Source of the DNA: Sedimentisphaerales bacterium
GTDB taxonomy: Bacteria; Planctomycetota; Phycisphaerae; Sedimentisphaerales; UBA12454
Direction of reading: 5' to 3'
NCBI GenBank assembly: GCA_016930635.1
Contig: JAFGGI010000005.1
Span: forward strand, 1 to 33,231
DNA: 33,231 nucleotides
Shown here: piece by piece, positions 24,681-33,231 of the stretch
Layout: each line of letters begins with the position of its first letter
Numbering within the stretch: the first letter of the stretch is position 1
Made by a program: the position numbers and the translations under genes
Notes under the pieces: model-generated
The model's database searches: none
Seen by the model: the letters and a program-made list of their open reading frames with translations, nothing else
Told to the model about the DNA's origin: nothing

Positions 24681-24719
24681 TTAATTAACCTCCTTAATCA
24701 AATCAATTTTTCTCAACAT

Positions 24720-25082
24720 TTAAACCCAATGCCCTTCGACATTGGCTTGACTTACTTCTTTCAGTTTGCCTGCCTTGAACGCCTCTATCGCATCAGCAAC
24801 GGTTTGCTCACCAGCAAGGTATATCTTTATACTGGCAGCACTGAGCGTCTTAAAAGCATTCGGCCCTACATTGCCTGTTATCACAGCCTCAGCGCCAAGA
24901 TTAGCAATATTCTGTCCGGTCTGAATACCTGCTCCCTGAACGGCATTTAAATTCAACTCATTATCATGCACTTCGAAAGCGTTTGTCTCCGTGTCAACTA
25001 CAAGCAAAAACTTAGCTCGTCCAAATCTAAGGTCGATTTGGCTTGATAAATCCTGTCCTTGCGATGTTATTGCAATTTTCAT
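24720..25082 (-). CDS. NifX/NifB-fold protein, single domain
   Basis: 120 residues. MKIAITSQGQDLSSQIDLRFGRAKFLLVVD and AVITGNVGPNAFKTLSAASIKIYLAG are typical of the NifX/ORP family. It is closest in motif wording to the NifX part of the protein at 20954-21721 (GNxGPNAF). RBS AAAGGA. It directly follows the DUF134 regulator, a common arrangement for these families, and could be the main cluster-binding protein of the operon. Confidence 0.88.
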   Translation of the reverse strand: MKIAITSQGQDLSSQIDLRFGRAKFLLVVDTETNAFEVHDNELNLNAVQGAGIQTGQNIANLGAEAVITGNVGPNAFKTLSAASIKIYLAGEQTVADAIEAFKAGKLKEVSQANVEGHWV

Positions 25083-25108
25083 ATAGTCATCCTTTCAATC
25101 TATATAAT

Positions 25109-25477
25109 TTACCGGCCCCTGCCGCCGCGCCATCGCCGTCCGCCCCGATAGCCCATTGGGAAACCCTGCGGCATTTGCGGCAAAGCAGCACTTGCAACGG
25201 GGCCTCCTTCGATAGATATTGCTTTGCCTTCAGTTAATGCCTGGGCAATCTTTTTTCTGGCACTGGCATAAACACGAGTTACCGTCGGCCTGGATACACC
25301 CATTAACTGAGCAACCTTTTCCTGATCGAGTCCTTCGTAATCAAGCAGGCGTATTGTTTCGAACTCATCCAGTCCGAGAATAAGCCATTCCAGAGTTCTT
25401 GCAGGAATACCGGCCGGCTTATAAACAACTGAGCCGGGCTGGCCCCCAATAAAACGGTTTTTAAATGGTCTCGGCAT
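25109..25477 (-). CDS. DUF134 helix-turn-helix protein (probable regulator)
   Basis: 122 residues from ATG 25477 (MPRPFKNRFIGG), matching the family's usual start; an in-frame ATG at 25504 lies inside the palindrome and is less likely. A sigma-70 region 4-like HTH is visible at about 50-80 (LDQEKVAQLMGVSRPTVTRVYASARKKIAQAL), preceded by LGLDEFETIRLLDYEGL. The C-terminus is Gly/Arg-rich (GYRGGRRWRGGRGR), echoing its neighbours. DUF134 genes are usually found with NifX-type genes. It is the first gene of the cluster, with a palindrome over its promoter, so autoregulation is likely. There is no Shine-Dalgarno sequence upstream. Confidence 0.87.
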   Translation of the reverse strand: MPRPFKNRFIGGQPGSVVYKPAGIPARTLEWLILGLDEFETIRLLDYEGLDQEKVAQLMGVSRPTVTRVYASARKKIAQALTEGKAISIEGGPVASAALPQMPQGFPMGYRGGRRWRGGRGR

Positions 25478-25483
25478 ATTATA

Positions 25484-25505
25484 ATTATACCATATTATGA
25501 ACATA
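25484..25505 (-). promoter_or_regulatory. Predicted promoter of the DUF134-led cluster
   Basis: On the minus strand the -10 TATAAT (25489-25484) is a perfect match; a -35-like TGAACA lies inside the palindrome about 16 bp upstream. The start point would then fall about at the DUF134 ATG, which implies a leaderless message. Confidence 0.5.
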
Positions 25506-25516
25506 TGTTCATAATA
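25493..25516. promoter_or_regulatory. 24-bp perfect palindrome, probable operator
   Basis: Each half is TATTATGAACAT and its reverse complement follows with no spacer, so all 24 bases are symmetric. It overlaps the -35/spacer region of the predicted DUF134 promoter, the position expected for a repressor site. The DUF134 HTH protein is the obvious candidate to bind it. Confidence 0.8.
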
Positions 25517-25709
25517 ATTTTCGGCAAAATTTGATGATTAATAAAGAAAAATTTGATTAAAACTTGTAAGTTTATATATTTCAAGAGGTTACACGATTTG
25601 CTTCCTGCGACAAAAAACCCCCTGTTTTATGAGGCTGGAAATTATCCCGAAGGGTCCCAGGCTTCGCCCCAGAACCCAGATATGATAAGACTCGTAAGCC
25701 AATTATCCG
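25517..25709. other. Intergenic gap upstream of the DUF134 gene
   Basis: 193 bp between the stop of the giant surface protein and the palindrome. The left part (to about 25580) is AT-rich; the right part contains a weak hairpin (CGAAG/CTTCG near 25650-25670) without a clean U-run. No gene is seen. Confidence 0.5.
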
Positions 25710-28700
25710 CTATTCATTCATCCAGTTTTCCGCCATTAATGCAAAGTCAAGAGCATTGACAATTCCATCACCAAGCGGTGGAGGTGCTATATCTGACTGA
25801 GGATCAAAGTCCAGCCAATAGAGCGAAAGCCTCCACAAATCCTCCATATTGACAAGCCCGTCATTGGTCACATCTCCAAAAACAGGTTCCAGTACTAAAT
25901 GATTCGAATGCATATTCGTAGTATAGGTAATAGATGTTCCCATCAGGGTAAAAGTGGCTCGCCAGCTTATTAAAGCAACATCAATCGGTGTTAATGTATT
26001 AACCCGAATTGTAAACGTATCATCACTAACAGCAGAGGAATGTGCATCTATAGACAAAAATTCAACAAGAGAATCTATCAGGACTACATTAGCAGGAGTA
26101 TCAATTAATTCCACCTGTACATCAACCAGGTTTACATCACCATCGTTATACAGGGTCATAGTATAGGCATAATCAAATTCTGTACGGCCAACACGTACCT
26201 TGCTTACAAGATTGTACGACTGTAAAACAAGGTCTCCATTGGAAGTAGCCTCTTGTGTATTTCCGTATGCTCCCATATTAATTCTTCCGCCATCAGGCTC
26301 AGGTTCCAAAGAGAAATCAGAATTCGGATCGCCGGCATCGATGCAGGGTGAATAAGGTGCCAGATGATAGTCGCCATTCACAGCATCAGCAAAACACGGG
26401 TCTTCATCTATATTTCCTACACCGCCAAAGCCGCCGAAAATATCACTGTAAGCTGCTGCAACAGTCGAACAGCCCTCGATATAAATTTCATTGCCGTCAT
26501 TTTCCAGGATACAGTTAATAATTGTTGCTGTGCCGCAGTTGCTGTCCGATACGCAGCTAAGTGCCCTGCCATCGGCTGAGTTGTTGTCAACTATCGTACA
26601 GTTAACCAGATACGGACTGCTGCCGTCACAAAATACTGCACCGCCAAGACCGCCACCAGCCATACCGCCTGTAAGAATACATTGCTCTATAGTGGGCCAG
26701 GCCTGATGCAGATACAGCAAACCTCCATCGCCCGGAACAGAGCCGTTTTGCATCGTAAAGCCCCTGATTAAACAATTAGGATCACTGATGTCGTGCAGAT
26801 AAAATGCCCGGCCGGCGCCTTCACAATCGATTGTGGTTACTGTGGGCCCATCTAGACTCTGCAGTGATATGATCTTATCAATACTTATATCCCGATTGCC
26901 GGGACCGGTATATACACCCGCCAAAACAAATATATTGCAATCGTCTATTGACGAATTGACTGCTGATTGAATCCTGCTGAATGGATATTGCATTGTGCCG
27001 TTCTCCATACCGGAGATATTGTTTACATCAACATATATCGTCACAGACTGGAACAACTCAAAGGCGTCAACAGCAGCACAGTTAACATCATCAGCACGTA
27101 CAACATCAACATCAAGAAAAGCTGGGGAAGCTAAACCGAAAGGAACCCTGCAGAAAATCTCACTATTCTGCCACGAAACAAGCTCGTCAGTCGCCAACAC
27201 ATCGAAGAAAACATTGCCGCTAACATCGCCGAAGTTATCTCCTGAAATCCTCACATAACTTCCCGCCGGTCCGCTATCAGGCGTAACAGCCGATATAGCA
27301 GGTACAGTAACGGGTATCAGTTCGAATTCAACTACTACTGTTTTATTTTCAGTTATAGTAACAGTATTGATGTTCGTATCAAAAGCAGGAACATTATCAG
27401 CGTCGGTCCATGATTTGACCCTGTAACCGTCCTGCGGATAAGCAGTCAGTACCACAATAGTACCTTCATCATAAACGCCGCCGTCCGGCTGGACATCGCC
27501 GTTACCGATTATCTGGACATCTAACTCATATGTATCCGGCGGCAAAGGCTCAAACCCAACAGAAACAGTTTTGTGGGAATTCATCGTTACAATATTTGAG
27601 TTGTTTCCAGTTGCAGGTGCATAATCGGCTCCGCTCCAATACTTAACACGATAGCCGGAATTTGGATAAGCGTTCAATAAAACCACTGTCCCGGCTTCAT
27701 ATTCGCCGCTGACATCAGAAACCGTACCATTACTATCATCAGCAGATACCGTAAGCGTATACATAATCCTTGTATAAACACCGCTCGCTGCTGTTGTCTG
27801 ATAAGCTTCAATAATTACTTCCTGCCCGTTAGGTTCATTCCAGCCTTCAACAGAGGCAAACGTCAGCGAATGTGTCCCTGTTGCCAATCCTGTTACGACA
27901 TCGCCGCTGTCATACTGAATCGGGCTTCCATCGATTTGCCAGTAAGCACCATCATCAATCGCCGCCTGCGGCTCTATTGTTACAACCAATGAGCCGACCG
28001 GTGCTGCTGCCGGCAAATAGGATGCCGACAATTCCTGCGTATAACCTGCAGTAATAAGAACATCTCCAGATGCAGGTGCTATCCAATCATTAATCTCTTT
28101 AAATGAGACTGTGTGAATGCCGCTGGAAATCCCGTCGAGAATATCATTACTGTCCATCCAGCTGCCGTCATCAAGCTTCCACTGAGCACCTGCAGCAACT
28201 GCTTCGGTTGGGCTAAGCACAACTCTCAGAGAACCATGTATCGGCTCATGACCGAAAATAAGTGTATAAGAACCGCTGCCTGCATAGTCAAATATGTGAA
28301 TAAGTCTTTCATTATAAGGTTCCTCGTCTTGTTCTCTGATAACGCGATTCGTTACCCAGGCATTATAACCTGTTAATATAGGTTTGCTGTCGGAACGAGT
28401 CGCAGAGACAAGATAGAATCCGTCTTCAACCGGGTTCGGCACCCTTATATAATTCCAACCTGAACCCACAGAGGCAGAAAGCTCAACTGTTACCGTGGTC
28501 GGTTGCTCGTTAACGTCAAGAACCATACCGGCAAATACATCAACCGGTTCGATCGTACCATCATCGAGATAAAGTGTATCAGGCATACCATTGGCGTCAT
28601 TTATGTCGTTGACAAGAAAATCAACGATATTGTTGTCGGCCGGATAATCAGCACGAACAACATGAATAAGCTCGTGAACATTAATACCGCTTATCAGAGA

Positions 28701-31700
28701 CAGCCTTGGGTCGCCCAGTGGATCCACATGCTCAAACGAAGCATTGTAGGATGTAAACTCTCCCTGCAGTGATGATACCATTAACCACCTTGCCACCGCA
28801 GTTGAATATGGCGCGATATCACCCAGATCAACTGTGAGCGATGGTGTCATTTCAGCACTGCCCACCTGTGTTCCTATCAGCGAAAAGTCAACCAGTATGT
28901 CTTTGTCTTCCTCATGCCTGATAATTTGCGGTTGTGCCGAGGCTATCGTAACATCATAAGCTGCACCGGCTCCGTTATTGCTCATTATCAAACCGAGCGA
29001 GAAAGGTTCATTCGGCTCGATAACCTCCTCGGTAAACGGATCATCGGCGTAAACCTCCTTCTGATAGAAATAGTCAAGAACAAGATTGGCATCAGGTGTA
29101 ACCGTTATCTTATCAGGCAATAGTGGCAGAATTACTTCAAGACCATCTATACTATAAATAATCTGCCCACCGATATAATAATCAACCGGCTCGAGCGGTG
29201 CGGCCTGAGAAGTCGGCAGAATGATCCACTCTGCCTTCATATTGCTGCCGCCTGGCAAATCTGCTGTACCATCAACTGCAGATATTCCACTGAGAGTCGG
29301 AGGATAAATACCAAATAAATCACTTGAATCATTGCCGTTGGCATCTTCAATATCAATAACAACCAGAAGATTATCAAGCGAAGATTCACCCTGGTTGGTC
29401 AGATCAAGCACAGCCTCAAAGGCAGAACGGCTCATCACAGCCTCCTGTGTTACTTCAAGAGCAACTTTTGCACAAACACCTTCACTCGGACTGCTTAGCG
29501 CCACTTCAAGATCTTCCAGTGCAGAATCAACACCATCTAAAATATCTGTAAATCCGTCATCAATACACTCTTGTGCGGAATCTGCAGCCATTTCCCAATT
29601 TGACTGATATACATCGGCACCGATAAAATCAGGATTAGCATTTGGATCAAGATCAGATGCTGTAAATACTCCCGTCTCCCAGTAATCCAGCGTTCTGTTC
29701 CATCTTTCGCAGGTATTATTTACATCAGCAATAGTCATATTGCTCGGGATCGGCATCACAAACATAGCCGCTTTTTCATCTTCGCTTATCCACTCGTTGG
29801 CGTCACCTGCAGCATCGATAGCCAGCGAAAATGCTTCAATCAGATCAGCCTGTATACCGCTCTCGCAGGGATCTACGCTGAACCAGGCGGGGTCTCCAAA
29901 AATATCCGTTATAGCTTCCATTATATTCTGGAGCCTGGCACCCTGTTCCTTTAGAACTTCGGCTGCATATTCAGGATCCGGCGGCATATCTGTTGAATAA
30001 TAATGATTTATAAGCTGTGAATAATGGGTAACCGCTTCGGCATACGCCGGTGCACTTGAACTGTCACAGGCCGTTGCTATATCAATTACACACCAGATAA
30101 CATTCCACGCTACACCTATTGGAGACAGGTCCTTTACACACGAAGCAACACCACCTACAACAGCGCCGGTGCAATTCTTCAGACAGTTCAGCGACCATAC
30201 GCCGCTGGTGGTACAGCTTGAAGCGCACTCGTATGCACCCTTTACAAGAGTCAATGGACAATTCAGAGGCAAAAAGCTCACAGCACAATTCGCAATGGCA
30301 GCTAACCGTTTGGCCGGACATGGGTCACATGCACTGCCTTCAATGTCAACCTCCGTAAAGTTATAAGTTACGGTTGGATTTCCCGGGCCTGAGCCGCCTC
30401 CGCCACCGCCGCCGCCGCCGACTACACCGCCGCCGCCGCCTTTTTGAGTTGAAGAACCAGTACCGCCGCCCGTGCTGCCAGGCGGTTCATCGTCCCCCCC
30501 GTCATCTTCATCATCTTCATCCTGACCGCCCGGAGTTGGAGGCGGAGGATTCGGTCTTGTAACTTCTTTCACTTTCCTGCCGGGACATACCCAGAATCCG
30601 ACGTAAACAGGAACATAATGCCATTTCTTGTCGTCACCGCATACGATCGTATAGGTAACAGACCCGGTAAAATGCGTGTCGCAATTTTCATCGTCTGACA
30701 CTGTTTCTAAAGCTATCATAGACGACTCCGGCTGCATCGCCGGGTGTTCTGTATCAATAATCATTGCCGGCACAGTAATTGAGGATTGCGGTTCAACCCT
30801 GCCGTTATAATCGGTCAGAAGAACAACTTCATATCTCGAATCTTCCTCGAACTCGAGATGTGCTTCCTCGGCTGCAACGAGACCGTGGTTCGTTATAACA
30901 AAATTGACCTGCATCATACCATTCTGCAGCTGAGCAAGATCTACTCTGGCCGGGCTGATCGTAATTACCGGCGCAGGCACACTCGTCTCAAATATCGTAT
31001 TGAGCGTTATATTGTACTTATCCTCTATGACCGTAGGCGTTACGGTCCAGCTATACTTAACAAGCTGACGCGGCATAAACGCCGTGATTTCTGTTTCCGT
31101 ACCAGCCGCTACAAAAACAGTAGCATTATAACTGCCATGATCTTCAGCCGTAATTCGAAGATTATAGTAACCTTCGGTGACATTTTCATTGATCAGTACA
31201 CCGTTGACATCCGTAGTTTCTGCCCAGGCAAGATTTTGTGTTACGACATCACGAAGTGTCATTGAAGCACCTTCCACATTTGGCGCACCTGCCGCATAAA
31301 ATGTGAACTCATCGACTACAGTGATTTCCAAAGTGCCTACCTTGTCACTTATACAGTTGAATTCAAACGGTATAACCTTGTTCACTCCGACACCATAGAC
31401 AATAATAGTACCTGTATACAGGCCAAGCGGTAAATTCTCTGCAGGCTCCAGGGCAAGACCGACTGCGGCAGTCTGACCCGGACCGATCTGCGGAATCTTC
31501 TGCGGCGTTGTCAGACGCAGCCACGGCACCTGAGGTATTAACACATCAAGCTGCCCTGTCGGTGCGCCGCCGGAATTGCTGAGATCGAACTGAAGAAGTT
31601 TCTGCTGTCCTCTGACCATACCTGTCTTCAAAGACTGCGGAGAAACATTAACAACAAAATTAAGAGGAATAACATTCACATTAAGCGTGGTCGAAGCTGT

Positions 31701-33231
31701 CGCTCCCTCATTGCTTGAAAAATTAATTACAACTGTACTGCTCAGTACCGAATCATCCAGCGCGGTAATAGTATAATTTACATCGATTACAGCAAGCTCG
31801 CTCATATTCGGATCATAATCAAGCTGTATATCAAGATTGCCGGCTGCTCCGTTCACATCAGCAATTATTCCGCTAAGCGGAACATCCGTCAAATTAGTCA
31901 GTGTTATAGTTCCGCTTACCGGCTGTGACGGGTATAGCCAGATATTTCTGGTCGCAGGTGCACTCCGCATGCCGTAGATCGTGAAACTGTCCTGGTCCGT
32001 TGTATGAACACCATACAGATGACTTGCGCCGATATGATACACCCCTCCCTCGCCCGGCAGAGGCACAAGTGTAGTTGTAAACTGACCGTTCGAATCAGCA
32101 GTCAGAGCTATATTTCTTGAAATACCTTTTACAAGAATATCCACCCTTACCGGTACATTCGGTGCGTTGATATCGGAATCAAGCCAGTAAGCCTGACCTG
32201 ACAGAGTAACAGGCTCCGGTGATACTGCTGTTTCCACACCGGCCCAAACCTCGGCCCCATAGCTTGGCGGTACTTGAAGCTGCCATGCTTCATCATCGCT
32301 GCCGACTTCATTTTCAGCTCTTATCGTAATATTATGTGGACTGCCGGCAACAACAGGATTCGGCCATTGAACCTGACCTGTCGCAGTATTTATCGTCATA
32401 CCCGCAGGGGCTGTAACCAGCGACCACGTTATCGGTGATGCCCCGGCATCAAGAACCGGCAGCGGCCCCAAATAAGGTATCATTTCAATTGCATTATGGT
32501 CTGCAACATCAGCTATTAACGGCTTATCAAGCACGGTAAGCTGCCATGTTTTCGTATCTGTTCCGGCGATATTAGTCGCCCTGACAGTAATATTGTACGG
32601 TGTTGGCAAACTGACAGGACTTGACCAGCTTACAGCGCCGGTTGACGGATTGATAGTCATACCCGCCGGTCCATCGTCAAGACTCCACGACACCTCTGTC
32701 CCGCCAAGAAGAACCGCAGCAGGAGAAGTGAACGGCACGCCGGATGCAATCGTCATATTTGCGATGTCAGCGATAACAGGAGGTTCCACAACCGTTATCT
32801 GCCATGCTTCAGTATCAGAACCAACGATATTTGATGCTTCTATAATGACAGCATATGGTCCGCCGCTTATTACAGTCGGCCAACTGACAACACCGGTAGT
32901 ATTATTTATTGTCATACCTGCCGGTCCGCTTGACAGTGCCCAGTTAATCGGCTCTGCTCCCTGATAAAGGCTCGGCGTCGGACCGGTATATGCCGAACCG
33001 ACAGCTACTGATATATCCGGTATCGGCACAATCAGCGGCAGACGAAGTACCGTCATTTGCCAGCTTTGCTGCGCACTTCCAACTGCATTGGATGCGCGGA
33101 TCGTTATAGTATAGGGACTGGCCACGCCACTGACATTTGCCCACGAGACAACACCCGTAGATGGATTAATTGTCAGACCGCTCGGACCTGAAACAATTGA
33201 CCACGTTATCGGTGCTGTCCCGGCAAGCAGT
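25710..33231 (-). CDS. Partial giant mosaic surface protein with dockerin-like tail (5' end outside window)
   Basis: The frame is open to the window edge; about 2,506 residues are visible. In order from the N-terminal side: at least four putative-Ig (He_PIG-like) repeats of about 85 residues (33230 to about 32280; AGMTINxxTGxVSW), beta-rich Ig-like/CARDB-like domains (to about 30600), an acidic then Gly-rich low-complexity linker (about 30550-30370), a Cys-rich segment (about 30345-30060), helical and beta domains, PEGA-like repeats (about 28240-27770), two InlB-B-type repeats (about 27770-27310), an IPT/TIG domain (about 27310-27060), a right-handed beta-helix (about 27050-26250), a DUF11-like domain and a dockerin-like tail (25900-25713). 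An exported adhesion or polysaccharide-related role is likely; no catalytic domain was recognised. Confidence 0.88.
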   Translation of the reverse strand, partial: LLAGTAPITWSIVSGPSGLTINPSTGVVSWANVSGVASPYTITIRASNAVGSAQQSWQMTVLRLPLIVPIPDISVAVGSAYTGPTPSLYQGAEPINWALSSGPAGMTINNTTGVVSWPTVISGGPYAVIIEASNIVGSDTEAWQITVVEPPVIADIANMTIASGVPFTSPAAVLLGGTEVSWSLDDGPAGMTINPSTGAVSWSSPVSLPTPYNITVRATNIAGTDTKTWQLTVLDKPLIADVADHNAIEMIPYLGPLPVLDAGASPITWSLVTAPAGMTINTATGQVQWPNPVVAGSPHNITIRAENEVGSDDEAWQLQVPPSYGAEVWAGVETAVSPEPVTLSGQAYWLDSDINAPNVPVRVDILVKGISRNIALTADSNGQFTTTLVPLPGEGGVYHIGASHLYGVHTTDQDSFTIYGMRSAPATRNIWLYPSQPVSGTITLTNLTDVPLSGIIADVNGAAGNLDIQLDYDPNMSELAVIDVNYTITALDDSVLSSTVVINFSSNEGATASTTLNVNVIPLNFVVNVSPQSLKTGMVRGQQKLLQFDLSNSGGAPTGQLDVLIPQVPWLRLTTPQKIPQIGPGQTAAVGLALEPAENLPLGLYTGTIIVYGVGVNKVIPFEFNCISDKVGTLEITVVDEFTFYAAGAPNVEGASMTLRDVVTQNLAWAETTDVNGVLINENVTEGYYNLRITAEDHGSYNATVFVAAGTETEITAFMPRQLVKYSWTVTPTVIEDKYNITLNTIFETSVPAPVITISPARVDLAQLQNGMMQVNFVITNHGLVAAEEAHLEFEEDSRYEVVLLTDYNGRVEPQSSITVPAMIIDTEHPAMQPESSMIALETVSDDENCDTHFTGSVTYTIVCGDDKKWHYVPVYVGFWVCPGRKVKEVTRPNPPPPTPGGQDEDDEDDGGDDEPPGSTGGGTGSSTQKGGGGGVVGGGGGGGGGSGPGNPTVTYNFTEVDIEGSACDPCPAKRLAAIANCAVSFLPLNCPLTLVKGAYECASSCTTSGVWSLNCLKNCTGAVVGGVASCVKDLSPIGVAWNVIWCVIDIATACDSSSAPAYAEAVTHYSQLINHYYSTDMPPDPEYAAEVLKEQGARLQNIMEAITDIFGDPAWFSVDPCESGIQADLIEAFSLAIDAAGDANEWISEDEKAAMFVMPIPSNMTIADVNNTCERWNRTLDYWETGVFTASDLDPNANPDFIGADVYQSNWEMAADSAQECIDDGFTDILDGVDSALEDLEVALSSPSEGVCAKVALEVTQEAVMSRSAFEAVLDLTNQGESSLDNLLVVIDIEDANGNDSSDLFGIYPPTLSGISAVDGTADLPGGSNMKAEWIILPTSQAAPLEPVDYYIGGQIIYSIDGLEVILPLLPDKITVTPDANLVLDYFYQKEVYADDPFTEEVIEPNEPFSLGLIMSNNGAGAAYDVTIASAQPQIIRHEEDKDILVDFSLIGTQVGSAEMTPSLTVDLGDIAPYSTAVARWLMVSSLQGEFTSYNASFEHVDPLGDPRLSLISGINVHELIHVVRADYPADNNIVDFLVNDINDANGMPDTLYLDDGTIEPVDVFAGMVLDVNEQPTTVTVELSASVGSGWNYIRVPNPVEDGFYLVSATRSDSKPILTGYNAWVTNRVIREQDEEPYNERLIHIFDYAGSGSYTLIFGHEPIHGSLRVVLSPTEAVAAGAQWKLDDGSWMDSNDILDGISSGIHTVSFKEINDWIAPASGDVLITAGYTQELSASYLPAAAPVGSLVVTIEPQAAIDDGAYWQIDGSPIQYDSGDVVTGLATGTHSLTFASVEGWNEPNGQEVIIEAYQTTAASGVYTRIMYTLTVSADDSNGTVSDVSGEYEAGTVVLLNAYPNSGYRVKYWSGADYAPATGNNSNIVTMNSHKTVSVGFEPLPPDTYELDVQIIGNGDVQPDGGVYDEGTIVVLTAYPQDGYRVKSWTDADNVPAFDTNINTVTITENKTVVVEFELIPVTVPAISAVTPDSGPAGSYVRISGDNFGDVSGNVFFDVLATDELVSWQNSEIFCRVPFGLASPAFLDVDVVRADDVNCAAVDAFELFQSVTIYVDVNNISGMENGTMQYPFSRIQSAVNSSIDDCNIFVLAGVYTGPGNRDISIDKIISLQSLDGPTVTTIDCEGAGRAFYLHDISDPNCLIRGFTMQNGSVPGDGGLLYLHQAWPTIEQCILTGGMAGGGLGGAVFCDGSSPYLVNCTIVDNNSADGRALSCVSDSNCGTATIINCILENDGNEIYIEGCSTVAAAYSDIFGGFGGVGNIDEDPCFADAVNGDYHLAPYSPCIDAGDPNSDFSLEPEPDGGRINMGAYGNTQEATSNGDLVLQSYNLVSKVRVGRTEFDYAYTMTLYNDGDVNLVDVQVELIDTPANVVLIDSLVEFLSIDAHSSAVSDDTFTIRVNTLTPIDVALISWRATFTLMGTSITYTTNMHSNHLVLEPVFGDVTNDGLVNMEDLWRLSLYWLDFDPQSDIAPPPLGDGIVNALDFALMAENWMNE
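32280..33230 (-). repeat. Tandem Ig-like (He_PIG) domain repeats
   Basis: About four consecutive units, each with a WSL/WSI...GPAGMTINxxTGxVSWP core, then NITIRAxNxVGSDxxxWQ, then a linker (VIADIANM, LIADVADH). Units begin near 33230 (partial), 33040, 32790 and 32540. DNA identity between units is moderate, so they are not very recent copies. Confidence 0.8.

Noticed and set aside
12798-25477. A nitrogen-fixation locus, suggested by three NifX/NifB-fold proteins
   Set aside because: No nifH, nifD, nifK, nifE, nifN or true radical-SAM nifB is present; the NifX fold alone is widespread in non-diazotrophs.
28661-28679. HELIH in the giant protein, resembling the HExxH zinc protease motif
   Set aside because: It lies in a predicted beta-strand stretch (GINVHELIHVVRAD) at a domain edge with no downstream third ligand or helical metalloprotease context.

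Overview
The window looks like a chromosomal segment of an anaerobic planctomycete of the Phycisphaerae (Sedimentisphaerales-like) type. This is inferred from the two partial surface proteins at the edges, which both end in dockerin-like tails (Asp-rich loop, then N/D-F-x-D-F/L and a final W), from LamG domains with the linker DEDEIAxLYNxG, and from a set of genes for iron-sulfur and sulfur metabolism common in anaerobes. No rRNA, tRNA, CRISPR array, transposase or phage gene was seen.

Layout. (1) 1-1764, plus strand: the C-terminal part of a secreted LamG/PASTA/dockerin-like protein. (2) 1790-11714, minus strand: a tight nine-gene Bat (aerotolerance-type) operon, read as moxR, DUF58, a TPR/SurA-like membrane protein, a lipoprotein resembling BatD/DUF4381 proteins, batA, batB, batC, batD and batE. 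Its upstream region (11715-12165) has no gene but holds a long inverted repeat. (3) 12166-12780, plus strand: a small Cys-containing protein and a HIT-family protein. (4) 12798-25477, minus strand: about twenty co-directional genes with short gaps or overlaps, beginning with a DUF134 HTH regulator. They encode three NifX/NifB-fold proteins, two MinD-type ATPases carrying ferredoxin insertions, an Mrp-type ATPase, three small Gly/Arg-rich proteins sharing one N-terminal motif, a CoA-disulfide reductase fused to rhodanese, an FmdB zinc ribbon, a DUF1847 Cys-rich protein, a 76-residue orphan, a J-domain protein, two SAM methyltransferases, a radical SAM enzyme, a PNPOx-fold protein and a second flavin disulfide reductase. 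(5) 25710-33231, minus strand: the last ~2,500 residues of a giant mosaic surface protein.

How the parts fit. The Bat genes are a known kind of membrane complex: a MoxR ATPase works with VWA-domain proteins and periplasmic TPR or BatD partners, probably in envelope stress or protein maturation. Region 4 is the most interesting. Its core (NifX-fold proteins, paired MinD/ferredoxin ATPases, Mrp) resembles the orange-protein (ORP) locus of Desulfovibrio, whose NifX-fold protein binds a Mo-Cu-S cluster. Here the core sits among sulfur-handling (rhodanese/CoADR), zinc-ribbon, DUF5320-like and methyltransferase genes. A perfect 24-bp palindrome overlaps the likely promoter of the DUF134 gene, so the set may be one autoregulated metal/sulfur cluster assembly or storage operon. 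That function is inference.
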